From contig NZ_CP011387.1 in assembly GCF_001644565.1 (NCBI RefSeq), positions 2,767,001 through 2,831,000 on the forward strand: 64,000 bases of DNA. The letters run 5' to 3'. Both the position numbers and the translations under genes were made by a program. This document shows positions 14,549-26,513 of the stretch, piece after piece. The notes beneath the pieces are model-generated. The model had not been told where the DNA came from and searched no databases. It worked only from the letters and a program-made list of their open reading frames with translations. The DNA is from Deinococcus puniceus. Lineage in GTDB: Bacteria; Deinococcota; Deinococci; Deinococcales; Deinococcaceae. Each line of letters starts with the position of its first letter. Position 1 is the stretch's first letter.

Positions 14549-16306
14549 ATGACCGACGTCCGCCCTTCACCTATGTCAGCGCCGACGCCCGCGCCTATGC
14601 CCGCCGCGCCGCCTGCCCACATGCCGGGCGAGGTTCGGCTGTCTGACCGGGTGCGCTTGGTTCGCAATACCCTGCCGCCGCTGATCGTGCTGGTGGTGGT
14701 GGTGGTGGAAGTGCTGATTGCCCGCCTTCCCAATACAGCGGGTCAGACGTGGGCGCACCTGCTGTTTTACGGTCTGCTGGGGCCAGCCGTCACTTTTTTC
14801 AGTGTGGAATGGATTGCGGAAGGCACGCGGGCGCGGGAGCGGGCCGAGCGGGAACTGCGCGACTTGTACGGCCAACTCAGTGCGTCTCACGGGCGGCTCC
14901 GGGCCGTGCAGGAGCTGATGCGTGACCTGACCGACGCCCCCGACATGGGCGCAGTGGTGGAGGTCGCGGCACGCGGCGCGGTGCGGGTCACGGGGGCCAC
15001 GCACGCCACCCTGACTGTGCCCGGCGGCCTGAGCGGCACGGCACGCGGCGACACCCTGCTGGCCTCGCCCAGCGCCGACCTGTACGCCCTGAAAGTGGGC
15101 ATTCCGGGCGGCGGGGCGATGGCGCTGCATTTCGAGACGCCGCCCACCCCAGACATGGAAGCTTTGGCTCAGGCGCTGGCCGCCGAGGTTGCCAACGGCG
15201 TGGAAGCCGCCCGCCAGCGCACGCTAGACCTGATGACGCTGTATTCGGTGGATCAGTCTATTCGTGCCGAACGCAACATGCGCCGCCTGCTGTCGCGGGT
15301 CACGCGCAATATGGCCGGACGCCTGCGGGTCGATGCGCGGGCCGCCTACCTGACCGATCAGGACGGCCTCTTGCGGCTGGAATACGCGCAGGACAAGACC
15401 GGAGAATCGGGCGCGGGCACGCCAGCCCCCGCTTTTGCGTTGCGCGTGGCACAGGCCGGAACGCCGCTGGTCGCCACCCCCGAGGAAGCCGCTGAGGTGT
15501 TTGCTGGGGCTGCCAGTGCCCTAGGTTTCCCAATGCGAGACGACGAAGATCTGGTAGGTGTGCTGGTGCTGGGAGACGCCCGCGCCGACGCCTTCGACGA
15601 CGCCCGGATTCCGCTGCTGGCCCTCATGGCGGGGCAGGCCACGCTGGCCGTTCGCAACGCCCGCGCCTACCTGTACTCCGAAGAACTCGCCATCAGCGAC
15701 GAACGCGCCCGGATTGCCCGCGAGATTCATGACGGCGTGGCGCAGTCGCTCGCCTTTGCCGCCCTGAAGCTGGATGTGGTGGCCCGCCAAGTGCGGAGCC
15801 AGCCTGAACAGGCCGAAGCCGAAGTGAAAGCCGCCAGCGCCCTGCTGCGCGAACAGATTCGGGAAGTCCGGCGCTCTATTTTTGCCTTGCGCCCGATTGA
15901 TCTGGAACGCTACGGCCTGCTGGAAACCGTGAGGCGCTACGTAGAGGACTTTGGGCAGCAAAACCGCGTGCGGAGCGTGCTGAGCGTCACCGGAGACATT
16001 ACGCTGTCGCCCAGCGACGAAGCTGTCGTGTTCCGAATTTTGCAGGAAAGCCTGAACAATATCGCCAAGCACGCCCGCGCCCACGAGGTGAAAGTCAGCC
16101 TGCACGGGGCCGCCCACGTGACGCTGCGCGTGCAGGACGACGGCGCAGGCTTTGACCCGGAGCAGATCAGTGGGCGGGTCAGCAGTGCGGGCGGGCTGGG
16201 CCTGATGCAGATGCGCGAGCGCGTAGAAGCCAGAGGCGGCAGCTACCGCGTGCTGAGTGCGCCCGGACACGGCACGGTAGTAGAGGCGGAAGTGCCGCAG
16301 GCCTGA
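14549..16306 (+). CDS. Sensor histidine kinase, NarL/HisKA_3 type with GAF-like domain
   Basis: 585 residues. Two membrane helices near residues 45-65 (PPLIVLVVVVVEVLIA) and 70-92, a coiled stretch (RARERAERELRDLYGQ), one or two GAF-like sensor regions (about 120-360), then the HisKA_3 dimer domain with REIHDGVAQSLAF (phospho-His about 394) and an ATPase with ILQESLNNIAKHARA (N box), DDGAGFDPE (G1) and GGLGLMQMRERVEA (G2). It passes phosphate to a LuxR-type response regulator, none of which is adjacent. The frame is open to 14471, but TATGCT at 14537-14542 lies 6 bases before ATG 14549, so this start is chosen. The signal sensed is unknown. Confidence 0.9.
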   Translation: MTDVRPSPMSAPTPAPMPAAPPAHMPGEVRLSDRVRLVRNTLPPLIVLVVVVVEVLIARLPNTAGQTWAHLLFYGLLGPAVTFFSVEWIAEGTRARERAERELRDLYGQLSASHGRLRAVQELMRDLTDAPDMGAVVEVAARGAVRVTGATHATLTVPGGLSGTARGDTLLASPSADLYALKVGIPGGGAMALHFETPPTPDMEALAQALAAEVANGVEAARQRTLDLMTLYSVDQSIRAERNMRRLLSRVTRNMAGRLRVDARAAYLTDQDGLLRLEYAQDKTGESGAGTPAPAFALRVAQAGTPLVATPEEAAEVFAGAASALGFPMRDDEDLVGVLVLGDARADAFDDARIPLLALMAGQATLAVRNARAYLYSEELAISDERARIAREIHDGVAQSLAFAALKLDVVARQVRSQPEQAEAEVKAASALLREQIREVRRSIFALRPIDLERYGLLETVRRYVEDFGQQNRVRSVLSVTGDITLSPSDEAVVFRILQESLNNIAKHARAHEVKVSLHGAAHVTLRVQDDGAGFDPEQISGRVSSAGGLGLMQMRERVEARGGSYRVLSAPGHGTVVEAEVPQA

Positions 16307-16531
16307 TGAGGGGGGAGTGGTCAGTGGTCAGGAGTGAGTGGGAAAGGCGTGGGAGCCGGAGAATCCACGCTTCGAACACGGAGAGAAACTGTTTAACCTG
16401 ATGTCGTGAAAGGGAGTGGGGAGGTCATGGCCCAGAGCCCAGACTCCAGCGCCGACTCTCTGCCAGCACAGCAGACTCCCCTAACCGACGACCCCGCTTT
16501 CTCGCCTCCCCGCGCTACAGTGGGGCCAGTC

Positions 16532-17086
16532 ATGTCGGAAACCATCAGTATCAAACAAAATATCGTGGTCAGGGCGCGCCCGGACGTGCTGTACCGCCTC
16601 GCGCTGGAGCCCAAGCGGCGCGTCAAATGGGATCCGAACCTCACCAAAGCGGAGTATTCGGAACCCGACGCCCGCCTGACCAACAACGTGCTGGTGCGCT
16701 TCAAGTTCTCGCGGCGCTTGTTGGGGCTGGGATTTACCGCCAAATACGGCCAGTTGCAGGCCCCGCAGCGGGGCGGCTGGGAAAGCGTGCGGAACGTGGG
16801 GCCGCTGGAAAAACTGACGCAGGGCTGGACATTTAAAGCCACGCCCGGCGGCACCGAAGTCACCCTGACCCTGAACGGGCGGGTGCGCTACAAGTGGATC
16901 AAGACGCCTGTAGAACGCATGCTGAACAACATGGTCGTGTCTACCCTACTGGCGTTGCAGCGCACCGTGGACGCGCAGGGCGCACAACTGATGGAAGACG
17001 TGGGCCGCGACATGCAAAAGAAACAAGAAGAGGAACGTAAAGCGCTGAAAGAGGCGCAGAAAGCCGCCCGCAAGCGCAAGAAATAA
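16532..17086 (+). CDS. SRPBCC-superfamily (START-like) protein
   Basis: 184 residues. The pattern SETISIKQNIVVRARPDVLY, then RRVKWDPNLTKAEY, GWTFKATPGGTEVTLTLNGR and a long C-terminal helix (VERMLNNMVVSTLL) is that of polyketide-cyclase/START-like proteins with a ligand cavity. The end is a Lys/Arg/Glu-rich tail (QKAARKRKK) that could bind nucleic acid or membrane. The frame is open upstream to 16406, but TACAGT (16516-16521) 10 bases before ATG 16532 supports the shorter form. Ligand unknown. It stands alone between the kinase and the pentose phosphate cluster. Confidence 0.75.
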   Translation: MSETISIKQNIVVRARPDVLYRLALEPKRRVKWDPNLTKAEYSEPDARLTNNVLVRFKFSRRLLGLGFTAKYGQLQAPQRGGWESVRNVGPLEKLTQGWTFKATPGGTEVTLTLNGRVRYKWIKTPVERMLNNMVVSTLLALQRTVDAQGAQLMEDVGRDMQKKQEEERKALKEAQKAARKRKK

Positions 17087-17223
17087 AACCTACCCGCCTC
17101 TTGAGGCCAACTCACTTGATTAAGCGACTCTCTATCCGGCAAGGCCCCCCGTCCTGAAGCCCGCGTATATTGCCTGACAGTGATGGCACGCGGGCTGGAA
17201 GCCGCTGTGTGCCGGGAGGTCGC

Positions 17224-18299
17224 ATGAAAATAGGCATGATCGGTCTGGGAAAAATGGGCGGCAACATGGTGCTGCGCCTCACGCAAGGTGGTCAACAGGT
17301 GGTGGGCTATGACCGCACCGAGGCGAACGTCGCCAACATCGAGGCGCACGGCGCTCAGGGTGCACGCAGCATGGACGAACTGATTGCCGCGCTGGGCGAG
17401 CCGGGATCGCGGGCCGTGTGGATGATGGTTCCGGCAGGCCAGATCACGCAGGCGGTCATCGACGATCTGGCGGGCCGACTGGCTCCCGGCGACATCATCA
17501 TCGACGGCGGCAACTCCAACTTTAAGGATTCTAAGCGCCGCGCCGAGGAACTGGCCCCCAAAGGCATCGAGTTCGTGGATGTGGGCACGTCGGGCGGAAT
17601 CTGGGGCCTGAAAGAAGGCTACGCCATGATGATGGGCGGCACCGTGGAGGCCATCGAGCGCCTGCGGCCCATCTTCGAAGTCCTCGCGCCTGCGCCGGAT
17701 CGGGGCTGGGGCCGCATGGGGCCGTCCGGGTCAGGGCATTACGTGAAAATGGTTCACAACGGCATCGAGTACGGCATGATGCAGGCCTATGCCGAGGGCT
17801 TCGAGATGCTGGGGGCCAAAGAGGAATTCGGGCTGGACTTGGCCCAGATTGCCGAACTGTGGCGGCACGGCAGCGTGGTTCGCAGTTGGCTGCTTGACCT
17901 GACCGCCGAAGCCCTGCAAAGCGACGCTTCCTTCCATGACCTCTCCGATTACGTGGCCGACAGTGGCGAGGGCCGCTGGACGATCATCGATTCCATCGAA
18001 CTGGGCATTCCCACGCCAGTCATCACCCTCAGTACCCAGATGCGCTTCCGCAGCCAACAGGAAGTGAGCTACGCGGGCCAGATGCTGTCGGCCATGCGCC
18101 GCGCCTTTGGTGGGCACGCCGTGAAAAAGCTGGAAGTGGGCAAACAGGAAAGCGTGGTGCCCAGCGTGAAGGCCGGGGAACACCCCAGCGCCGCTGCCCC
18201 GCAGAACATCTCGAACAAACCCACCCTGCCCGACGACGGCAGCGTGCGTGAAGCGCAGGAACTGGGCGAGGCAGGCCAGCAGCGCGTGAAGGACGAGGC

Positions 18300-18303
<4 letters not shown>
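17224..18303 (+). CDS. gnd: 6-phosphogluconate dehydrogenase (decarboxylating), short type
   Basis: 359 residues. It oxidises 6-phosphogluconate to ribulose 5-phosphate and CO2, making NAD(P)[20 protein letters not shown] is the Rossmann motif, [14 protein letters not shown] and [18 protein letters not shown] bind the substrate, and [16 protein letters not shown] carries the catalytic Lys/Asn/Glu region. It is of the short GndA class (about 300 residues) plus a tail of about 55 residues rich in Ala/Glu/Ser that I cannot assign. GGGAGG 3-9 bases before the ATG fixes the start (the frame opens at 17170). First gene of gnd-zwf-opcA-pgl; it overlaps zwf by 4 bases. Confidence 0.95.
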
Positions 18304-20018
<1,715 letters not shown>

Positions 20019-20054
20019 TTGGGGCTGGGATGGGAACGGAGATTCTGGGGGCTT

Positions 20055-20150
20055 GGTCTAAGGGTCTAGGGTTTAAAGGTCTAAGGTCAGAAGATTTGGG
20101 ATGTAGGGGGTTAGCTGTTCTTAGACCCTTCGACTCTTCGACCCTTAGAC
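20055..20150. repeat. CTTAGACC-type octamer array, copy 2, as inverted pair
   Basis: Left arm 20055-20088 (GGTCTAAGGGTCTAGGG and following) and right arm 20120-20150 (CTTAGACCCTTCGACTC and following) are inverse to each other with about 30 bases between, so the RNA could form a long hairpin. It lies between zwf and opcA within the cluster, where it might separate the two transcripts. Confidence 0.75.
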
Positions 20151-20193
20151 TCTCCGCCGCCCAACCGTCATGCCCCTCCACTGGAGGCACGCC

Positions 20194-21138
20194 ATGACCT
20201 ACGCCACCGACCTGAAAGCCATTGGCCCTGCCGATACCACCGTGCGTCACGCCCAGTTGGCGCTGGATGAACTGTGGGGGCAAACTCAGGTGGAAACGCG
20301 GGCCTACACAGGAAATATCGTGGCCCTGACGGTGAAAAAGCACTTGGGGCGCGTCGAGGAAGCGTTGGCCGGACTGGAAGGCCGCTACGCCGGACGCCAG
20401 ATTATCGGCGTGATGGACGGCACCGAAGACGTGGTAGTACACGCGACGCTGGTGCCGCAACCGGGCGGCCTGTACGTGGAGCGCCTGATTCTGAATGCCA
20501 GCGCCGAGCAGCTTCAGGGCGCGATTTTGCCGTTGCTGCGGCCTGCCACCGTGAACCATATCTGGTGGGGCGCAGACTCCCGGCCCACTGGCCCGCTGCT
20601 GGCCGAACTGACCGATATTGCCGATCAGGTCATTGCCGACAGCCTGACGCTGGATATTCCGCCTGCCCGGCACTACGCGCTGGCTGATCTGGGCTGGAGC
20701 CGCAGCGCGGGCTGGCGTGAGGCGCTGGCACAGGTCTTCGATTCCACGGATGCGGCCCGCCAACTGCCGCGTATAGACCGCCTGACCGTGCGCTATTCGG
20801 GCAGCAAAGACCTTCCAGCCCGCCTGTTCGCCGGATTTATCGCCGACACGCTGGGCTGGAAAAACATGAACGACATAGAACTGAAACGCTCGCGCTGCCA
20901 CCGCGAAAACGGTGACTTGTGCGGCGTAGAACTGAGCGGCGACGGCGTGCGCTTTGGCCTGAACGCCGAGGACGGCGACCTGACCCGCGTGGAGTGCCAC
21001 TGGGACGACATGAGCCGCGTGACCGAAGTGAACGTGCCGCAGATGAGCCTCGCCGAAGGACTGGCCCGCGTGATGGCCCGCCCCGAACGCGGCGAAAGCT
21101 TCGAGCGGGCGTGGAAGCTGGCGAAAGCGAGTTTGTAG
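20194..21138 (+). CDS. opcA: Glucose-6-phosphate dehydrogenase assembly protein OpcA
   Basis: 314 residues. OpcA of cyanobacteria and actinobacteria activates or assembles Zwf. Recognisable stretches are [19 protein letters not shown]-like [41 protein letters not shown] and [16 protein letters not shown] at 20182-20186 sets the ATG at 20194. The position between zwf and pgl is the classic one. One Cys-rich segment ([15 protein letters not shown]) near residue 235 is of unknown use. Confidence 0.92.
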   Translation: MTYATDLKAIGPADTTVRHAQLALDELWGQTQVETRAYTGNIVALTVKKHLGRVEEALAGLEGRYAGRQIIGVMDGTEDVVVHATLVPQPGGLYVERLILNASAEQLQGAILPLLRPATVNHIWWGADSRPTGPLLAELTDIADQVIADSLTLDIPPARHYALADLGWSRSAGWREALAQVFDSTDAARQLPRIDRLTVRYSGSKDLPARLFAGFIADTLGWKNMNDIELKRSRCHRENGDLCGVELSGDGVRFGLNAEDGDLTRVECHWDDMSRVTEVNVPQMSLAEGLARVMARPERGESFERAWKLAKASL

Positions 21139-21179
21139 GAAACAGTGAGTGGAATACGCACTAGAGAATCTAGGTTTTC

Positions 21180-21238
21180 GCTCCCTCTCCCTTGAGGGGG
21201 GAGGGCTGGGGAGGGGGTGAGTGAGCGCAGCGATTGCC
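21180..21238. repeat. GC-rich dispersed intergenic block, copy 2
   Basis: CTCCCTTGAGGGGGGAGG, then GGGGGTGAGTGAGCGCAGCG and ATTGCCC. Closely related to 4741-4823. It lies between opcA and pgl. Confidence 0.65.
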
Positions 21239-21313
21239 CTGTTGTGAGCGACGTACCCAATTCACTATCAACGTAAAACACGCCCTTACTCTTCTGCTTT
21301 TGGCGGTGCAACC

Positions 21314-21985
21314 ATGAATATCCGAACCTTCCCCACGCCCGAACTGACTGCTGCCGCCGCTGCCGAAGCCTTTGCCCAAACTGCACGGGCGGCGGTGCGG
21401 GATCGGGGCGCGTTCCATGTGGCCTTATCGGGTGGCAGCACGCCCAAGCTGATGTACAAAGTGCTGCGCGACATGCCGGAAATGCCTTGGCAATCCGTAC
21501 ATATCTATTTCAGCGATGAGCGCAGCGTGGGGCCAGACAGCCCGGACAGCAACTACCGTTTGGCGCAGGATGAACTGCTGAATCATGTGCCCGTGCCCCC
21601 CGCGCAGGTTCACCGCATGGCGGGCGAGGTGGAACCGCTGGAAACGGCGGCTAAGGCTTATGCCGCGCTGCTGCCTGCCCAACTGGACGCCGTGCTGCTG
21701 GGCATGGGCGACGACGGACACACCGCCAGCCTGTTCCCCGGCACTGCCGCGCTGAATGCGGGCGGGCGCGTGGCCGCCAATTTCGTGCCTCGTCTGGACA
21801 CGGGCCGCCTGACCTTCACTTTTGCCGAAATTAATGCCGCCCGCGAATGCTGGATTCTGGTCACGGGTGCAGGCAAGGCGGGTGTGTTGCGTCAGGTGCA
21901 GCGAGGCGAAGGCGGCCACCCCATCGCAGGCGTCAGGGACGCGGTGTGGTTTATAGACGCGGCGGCGGGGGCAGAGTTGCAATAG
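21314..21985 (+). CDS. pgl: 6-phosphogluconolactonase
   Basis: 223 residues. It hydrolyses 6-phosphogluconolactone, the product of Zwf. Family motifs are [16 protein letters not shown] near residue 35, [20 protein letters not shown] (substrate-binding region), and [16 protein letters not shown]. Last gene of the pentose phosphate cluster; a strong terminator follows after about 50 bases. ATG 21314 is the only start ahead of the conserved region, with a weak purine stretch upstream (GGCGGTGCAA). Confidence 0.93.
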   Translation: MNIRTFPTPELTAAAAAEAFAQTARAAVRDRGAFHVALSGGSTPKLMYKVLRDMPEMPWQSVHIYFSDERSVGPDSPDSNYRLAQDELLNHVPVPPAQVHRMAGEVEPLETAAKAYAALLPAQLDAVLLGMGDDGHTASLFPGTAALNAGGRVAANFVPRLDTGRLTFTFAEINAARECWILVTGAGKAGVLRQVQRGEGGHPIAGVRDAVWFIDAAAGAELQ

Positions 21986-22035
21986 GCCTAAACGGTTGGC
22001 CCTCCTCACCGCTCAATCCAACTCAACCCTAAGAA

Positions 22036-22060
22036 GGCCGCTTCCCCAGCGGTCTTTTTT
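22036..22060 (+). terminator. Rho-independent terminator after pgl
   Basis: Stem GGCCGCT/AGCGGTC (one G-U pair) with a 5-base loop TCCCC, followed by TTTTTTCT. It closes the gnd-zwf-opcA-pgl cluster. Confidence 0.88.
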
Positions 22061-22191
22061 CTATCCGAACCGGATGCACGGCACCTAAACGCTCAGTCAT
22101 TTTTCACGTTTGGAGGCGCTAGTGTAGCCGCAGTTCTGTATGTTGGAACCTGTACCCGAACTCAACTTTCCCCCCATTCTCCGGAGGCTCT

Positions 22192-24972
22192 ATGCGCGTT
22201 CCTACCCTGCCCGCCACCCTCGCTCTGACCCTTGCCCTCAGCTTCGGTGCTGTGTCTTCTGGTCAAACCGCTGCCCCCACACCCGCCCCCGCTGCTGTGG
22301 CCGCGCTGCAACTCCCGGCGGGTGTCTCCTTTGTTTCCGAAGTAGAGGGCATCCGTGAATACCGCCTCCGCAACGGCCTGCGCGTGCTGCTGTTTCCCGA
22401 CAACTCTCAGCAGACCTTTACGCTGAACGTGACGTATCTGGTGGGCAGCCGCCACGAAAGCTACGGCGAAACTGGAATGGCGCACCTGCTAGAACACATG
22501 GTGTTTAAGGGAACCCCCACCAGCGGCAACATTTTGGAGGGGCTAGGCAAGCGCGGGGCCGACTTTAACGGCACCACCAGCGAAGACCGCACCAACTACT
22601 TTGAAACCATGACCAACACCGGAGACAATCTGGAATGGGCCATCCGGATGGAAGCAGACCGGATGGTGAACTCCAAGATTGCCGCCGAAGACCTGAAAAC
22701 AGAGATGCCTGTGGTTCGCAACGAGTTCGAGTCGGGCGAAAACAGCGCGTTTGGGCTGCTGTACAAGCGGGTGCGCTCGGTGGCCTACGACTGGCACAAC
22801 TACGGCAATACCGCTATCGGCAACCGCAGCGATGTAGAAAATGTGCCGATTGGGGCGTTGCAAGCTTTTTACCGCAAGTATTACCAGCCCGACAATGCGG
22901 TGGTGACGCTGGCAGGCAACTTCGACGCACAGGCCACGCTGAACCTGATGGTGCAGACCTTCGGGCAGATTCGCCGCCCATTTCGCAGCCTGCCCGCGCT
23001 GTACACCGAAGAAACCCCGCAAGACGGCGAACGCAGCCTGACCGTGCGGCGTGTGGGCGACGAGCAGATCGCGCTGGCCTCCTACCACATGCCCAGCGTG
23101 CGCCATCCCGACATGCCCGCGCTGCTGGTACTGGACGAAATTCTGGCGAACGAACCCGCCGGACGCCTGTACGCCGCGTTGGTGCAGTCCAAGCAGGCCA
23201 CCGCCATCGGCAGCCTGACCAACAGCGCCAGCGACCCCGGCCTGCTGATGTACGGCGTGGTGCTGGGCAAAGAAGACGATATGGCTAAAGCTCAGGCGAC
23301 CCTGCTGACCACGCTGGAAAGTGCCGCCAAGACGCCCTTTACCGAAGAAGACGTGACCCGCGTGAGAACCCGTGTGGCGTCGGGCTTCGAGCAACTGTTG
23401 ACCAAGCCCGAATCGGTGGGCGTGACCCTCAGTGAATACATTGCCGCCGGAGACTGGCGCTTGCTGTTCAAATTGCGCGACGACCTCGGCAAAGTCACGC
23501 CCGCCGACGTGCAGCGCGTGGCCGCCACCTATCTGAAGCCCACCAACCGCACCCTCGGCGTGTTTGTGCCCACCGCAGCGCCCGATAACGTGACGATTAC
23601 CGCCGCCCCCAGCGCCGCCGAACTGCTGAAGGGCTATCAAGGCCGCGCCGCGATTGCCGCCGGAGAAACCATTGCGCCTGAACCCGCCGCCATCGAAGCC
23701 CGCGTGACCCGCGAGAAAATCGCGGTAGGGGCGGTGCAAGCAGAAGTGGCTCTGCTGCCCAAAAAGACACGCGGCGAACGGGTGGAATTCGTGCTGAGCG
23801 TGGATTTCGGCAACCCCGACACCGTAAAGGCTGACCGGGGAGCCGCCGACTTTATCGCGCCGCTGCTGACTCGCGGCAGCACGGGCCTCACGCGCCAGCA
23901 ACTCAGCGACCAACTGGAAGCCACCAAAACGCAACTGAACGTGAGCGGCGACGCTACCGGAGTCAGCGTGAGCGTCAGCACAGACCGGGCCAACTTGCCG
24001 GGCGCTTTGGCACTGGTAAAGAAGGTGCTGCGCGAACCCGTGTTTCCGCAGGCCGACTTTGAAGAACTGAAAAAAGGCGCTGTAGACGGACTGGAATCCG
24101 GGCGCGGCGACCCACAAAGCGTGGCGAGTTTGGCGTTGGCGCGGGCCTTTATGCCTGCCGGAGCCAAACCCGGCGACCTTGGCTACGCGCCCACGCTGGA
24201 CGAACAACTGGCCGACCTGAAAGCGGTGACGTTGGAGGGGGTGCAGGACTACTACCGCCGCGTGTGGGGAGCCGCCCGCATTCAAGTGTCGGCGGTGGGC
24301 GACTTCGACCCGCAAACCATTCGCGCCGCCGTGCCCGACATTCTGAACGGCTGGACGAGTGGCGTCCCGTATGCCCGCGTGATCACGCCTCTGGTCACGC
24401 CCGCCGCCCAAAATCTCGTGCTGAACGTACCCGACAAGGCCAACGCGATTTATCTGGCCCGCCTGAACTTCCCCCTGCGCGACGACCAGCCCGATTACGC
24501 CGCCCTCTTGGTTGCCATGCGCGTGTACGGCAGCGGCACCGATTCGCGCCTGTTCAACCGCCTGCGCCAACAAGACGGCCTCAGCTACGGCGCGGGCGGC
24601 AGCACCAGCGTCTCCTCGCGGGATGAAAAGGCCAGCTTTACGGCCTACGCGATCTTCAATCCGGAAGTGACGGCCAAAGTGGAAACGGCCATGCGCGAGG
24701 AGCTTGACCGCGCCCGCAAAGACGGCTTTACGGCCACCGAAATCGCCACCGCCAAAACCGCCCTGCTACAAGAAGCCCGCGTGGCCCGCAGCGCCGACAG
24801 GACGCTGGCCGGAAGCCTCGCCAACCAACTGGATTTGGGCCGCACCTACGCCTTCAGCGCCGAACTGGAAGCCAAAATCAGCGCCGTAACGCCCGAGCAG
24901 GCTACCGCCGCGCTGGTGAAGTACATAAATCCGGCCAATCTGGTGATCGTGCGGGCGGGGACGTTCAAGTAA
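22192..24972 (+). CDS. M16 family zinc metalloprotease, exported, two tandem M16 units
   Basis: 926 residues. Signal peptide ([16 protein letters not shown]) then a Pro/Ala linker. The first M16 unit has the inverted zinc motif HLLEH (about residues 98-102) in a [13 protein letters not shown] context, with further acidic residues ([10 protein letters not shown]) about 75 residues later. The second unit (from about 480) lacks the motif, as usual for the inactive half; it contains [15 protein letters not shown]. The fold is a clam that degrades peptides. GGAGG lies 5 bases before the ATG. Likely periplasmic peptide clean-up. It stands alone, with a terminator upstream and downstream. Confidence 0.93.
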   Translation: MRVPTLPATLALTLALSFGAVSSGQTAAPTPAPAAVAALQLPAGVSFVSEVEGIREYRLRNGLRVLLFPDNSQQTFTLNVTYLVGSRHESYGETGMAHLLEHMVFKGTPTSGNILEGLGKRGADFNGTTSEDRTNYFETMTNTGDNLEWAIRMEADRMVNSKIAAEDLKTEMPVVRNEFESGENSAFGLLYKRVRSVAYDWHNYGNTAIGNRSDVENVPIGALQAFYRKYYQPDNAVVTLAGNFDAQATLNLMVQTFGQIRRPFRSLPALYTEETPQDGERSLTVRRVGDEQIALASYHMPSVRHPDMPALLVLDEILANEPAGRLYAALVQSKQATAIGSLTNSASDPGLLMYGVVLGKEDDMAKAQATLLTTLESAAKTPFTEEDVTRVRTRVASGFEQLLTKPESVGVTLSEYIAAGDWRLLFKLRDDLGKVTPADVQRVAATYLKPTNRTLGVFVPTAAPDNVTITAAPSAAELLKGYQGRAAIAAGETIAPEPAAIEARVTREKIAVGAVQAEVALLPKKTRGERVEFVLSVDFGNPDTVKADRGAADFIAPLLTRGSTGLTRQQLSDQLEATKTQLNVSGDATGVSVSVSTDRANLPGALALVKKVLREPVFPQADFEELKKGAVDGLESGRGDPQSVASLALARAFMPAGAKPGDLGYAPTLDEQLADLKAVTLEGVQDYYRRVWGAARIQVSAVGDFDPQTIRAAVPDILNGWTSGVPYARVITPLVTPAAQNLVLNVPDKANAIYLARLNFPLRDDQPDYAALLVAMRVYGSGTDSRLFNRLRQQDGLSYGAGGSTSVSSRDEKASFTAYAIFNPEVTAKVETAMREELDRARKDGFTATEIATAKTALLQEARVARSADRTLAGSLANQLDLGRTYAFSAELEAKISAVTPEQATAALVKYINPANLVIVRAGTFK

Positions 24973-25014
24973 GAGGTTCTGGCTAGGAGCCAAAAGCTCT
25001 GAACCGAAAAAGGA

Positions 25015-25055
25015 CTGGACGGGAAGCTGAGTTTGCGCTTCCCGCCCAGTTTCTT
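25015..25055. terminator. Terminator between convergent M16 protease and rodA
   Basis: CTGGACGGGAAG (25015-25026) pairs with CTTCCCGCCCAG (25038-25049) with one A/C mismatch. TTTCTTGATCTT follows on the plus strand; on the minus strand a less U-rich tail follows. It probably stops both transcripts. Confidence 0.75.
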
Positions 25056-25069
25056 GATCTTCTCTGGCT

Positions 25070-26137
25070 CTAAATCATGCCGCCGTGCCGGTCTCGGTAG
25101 ATGACATACGCCAGCCCCAGCGTACTCAGCGTGCTGACCAGACTGCTGAGGCCGTAGCTGATCAGCGGCAGCGTGATTCCGGTCAGCGGCAGCACACTGA
25201 GGGCCGCACCCACATTTTCTATGACCTGAAATCCGATCTGGCCCAAGATGCCTGCAAAGAGAATCTGGTCTTGGAGCCGGGGCGCTTCCGCGGCCATGCC
25301 TGCCAGCCCCCAAAACAGCATGCCGTACAGCACCAACACGGCGAGGCCGCCCACCAAGCCCTGCTCTTCGGCCCACGTGCTGAAGGCGAAATCGGTGTGC
25401 GCTTCGGGCAAGAAGCCGTTGTGAGACTGCGAGCCTTCCTTGTACCCTTTGCCCTGCAAGCCGCCCGAGCCGACAGCAATCGTACTTTGAATGACCTGAT
25501 ACCCGGCCCCGCGTGGGTCTTGGTAGGGGTCTAGGAAAATGGTGAGGCGCTTTTGCTGATACGGCTCCAGCTTGGGGTACAGCACAGTGGGGAAGGCCAC
25601 GCCCAGCGCCAAGACTGCCAAAACCGCGTGCCACCACGGAATACGAGCGGCCAGCATGATCACGCCGAACATGACGGCCAGCACCAACGCACCGCCAAAA
25701 TCCTGAATGACCACGAGGCCGATGGCAGGCAGGAACACCGCCAGCGCAAAAGCATAGGTTTTAATGCCCTGATACCCGCTCCGCAGCACCACTGGCAGCA
25801 TCAGGATCATGGCAAATTTCAGGATTTCCAGCGGCTGAAATTGCAGCGGCCCCAGCTCGATCCAGTTTTTCTGGCCGTTCACTTCTTTGCCGATCACGAA
25901 GGTGCTGGCCTGCATCAGCAGCGCGAGGCCGTACAGATACGGCGCGATGCGGTAAATGCGGTCACGCCCCGCCCACCACAGCAGCGCGATGGGCACGGCA
26001 GCCAGCGCCACGCCGATCAGTTGTTTGTTGAACACGCCGGGGGCCACGCGGGGAGCCAACGCCGCTGTACTCACTGTCAGCAGGCCCACCGCCAGCAGCG
26101 CCAGAATGATCACCGGAAAACGTAAGTCGTACTTCAC
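25070..26137 (-). CDS. rodA: Rod-shape SEDS glycosyltransferase RodA
   Basis: 355 residues, about ten membrane helices. SEDS proteins polymerise lipid II into glycan strands with a class B PBP. Signatures: NGQKNWIELGPLQFQPLEI, the catalytic Asp loop (VIQDFGGALVL), QSTIAVGSGGLQGKGY, FLPEAHTDFAFSTWAEEQG and PLTGITLPLISYGLSS. Start GTG 26135-26137. The gene follows minD-minE on the same strand (114 bases downstream), so cell elongation and septum placement functions are grouped. Confidence 0.94.
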   Translation of the reverse strand: MKYDLRFPVIILALLAVGLLTVSTAALAPRVAPGVFNKQLIGVALAAVPIALLWWAGRDRIYRIAPYLYGLALLMQASTFVIGKEVNGQKNWIELGPLQFQPLEILKFAMILMLPVVLRSGYQGIKTYAFALAVFLPAIGLVVIQDFGGALVLAVMFGVIMLAARIPWWHAVLAVLALGVAFPTVLYPKLEPYQQKRLTIFLDPYQDPRGAGYQVIQSTIAVGSGGLQGKGYKEGSQSHNGFLPEAHTDFAFSTWAEEQGLVGGLAVLVLYGMLFWGLAGMAAEAPRLQDQILFAGILGQIGFQVIENVGAALSVLPLTGITLPLISYGLSSLVSTLSTLGLAYVIYRDRHGGMI

Positions 26138-26251
26138 GCCGAACCCTTAAAACACAAATGCCCCACCACAGTCTTAGCCGTCACCCCTACAGGCTAGGGC
26201 AAGGCGGGTGGACTGTATGTGAGGCTAAGGAGCGGGGTGTGAAAAAGTCTG

Positions 26252-26512
26252 TCAGCGCCCCCGGTTCGACGTATGCCCCGGCGCATTCTCGTCAATCGGA
26301 ATGTTCGCCATCAGCACCACCATGTCGCCGCGCTGCTCTATTTCGATACTGCTGCTGCCCGTAGGAAAGTAGCGCTTCACGACTTCCAGCAGGTCTTGGC
26401 GCAGGGCGTCGACCTTGCCGGGCGGAATCTGGGCGCGGTCATAGGCCAGCACCAGCTCGAGGCGGTCTTTGAGGGTCTCTTTGGTGCGGCCCCGCTTCAT
26501 CCATGAAAACAT
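26252..26512 (-). CDS. minE: Cell division topological factor MinE
   Basis: 86 residues. MinE stimulates the MinD ATPase and drives its pole-to-pole movement. N-terminal amphipathic membrane-targeting segment and anti-MinCD region (TKETLKDRLELVLAYDRAQI), then the dimer domain with LRQDLLEVVKRYFP and IEIEQRGDMVVLMANIP. The ATG is one base after the minD stop, so they are coupled. Length matches the family. Confidence 0.95.
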   Translation of the reverse strand: MFSWMKRGRTKETLKDRLELVLAYDRAQIPPGKVDALRQDLLEVVKRYFPTGSSSIEIEQRGDMVVLMANIPIDENAPGHTSNRGR

Positions 26513-26513
26513 C

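Noticed and set aside
22543..24573. 676-residue minus-strand frame opposite the M16 protease
   Set aside because: Mirror frame of a GC-rich gene with His/Gln/Gly-rich composition and no motif; the plus-strand protease is clear.
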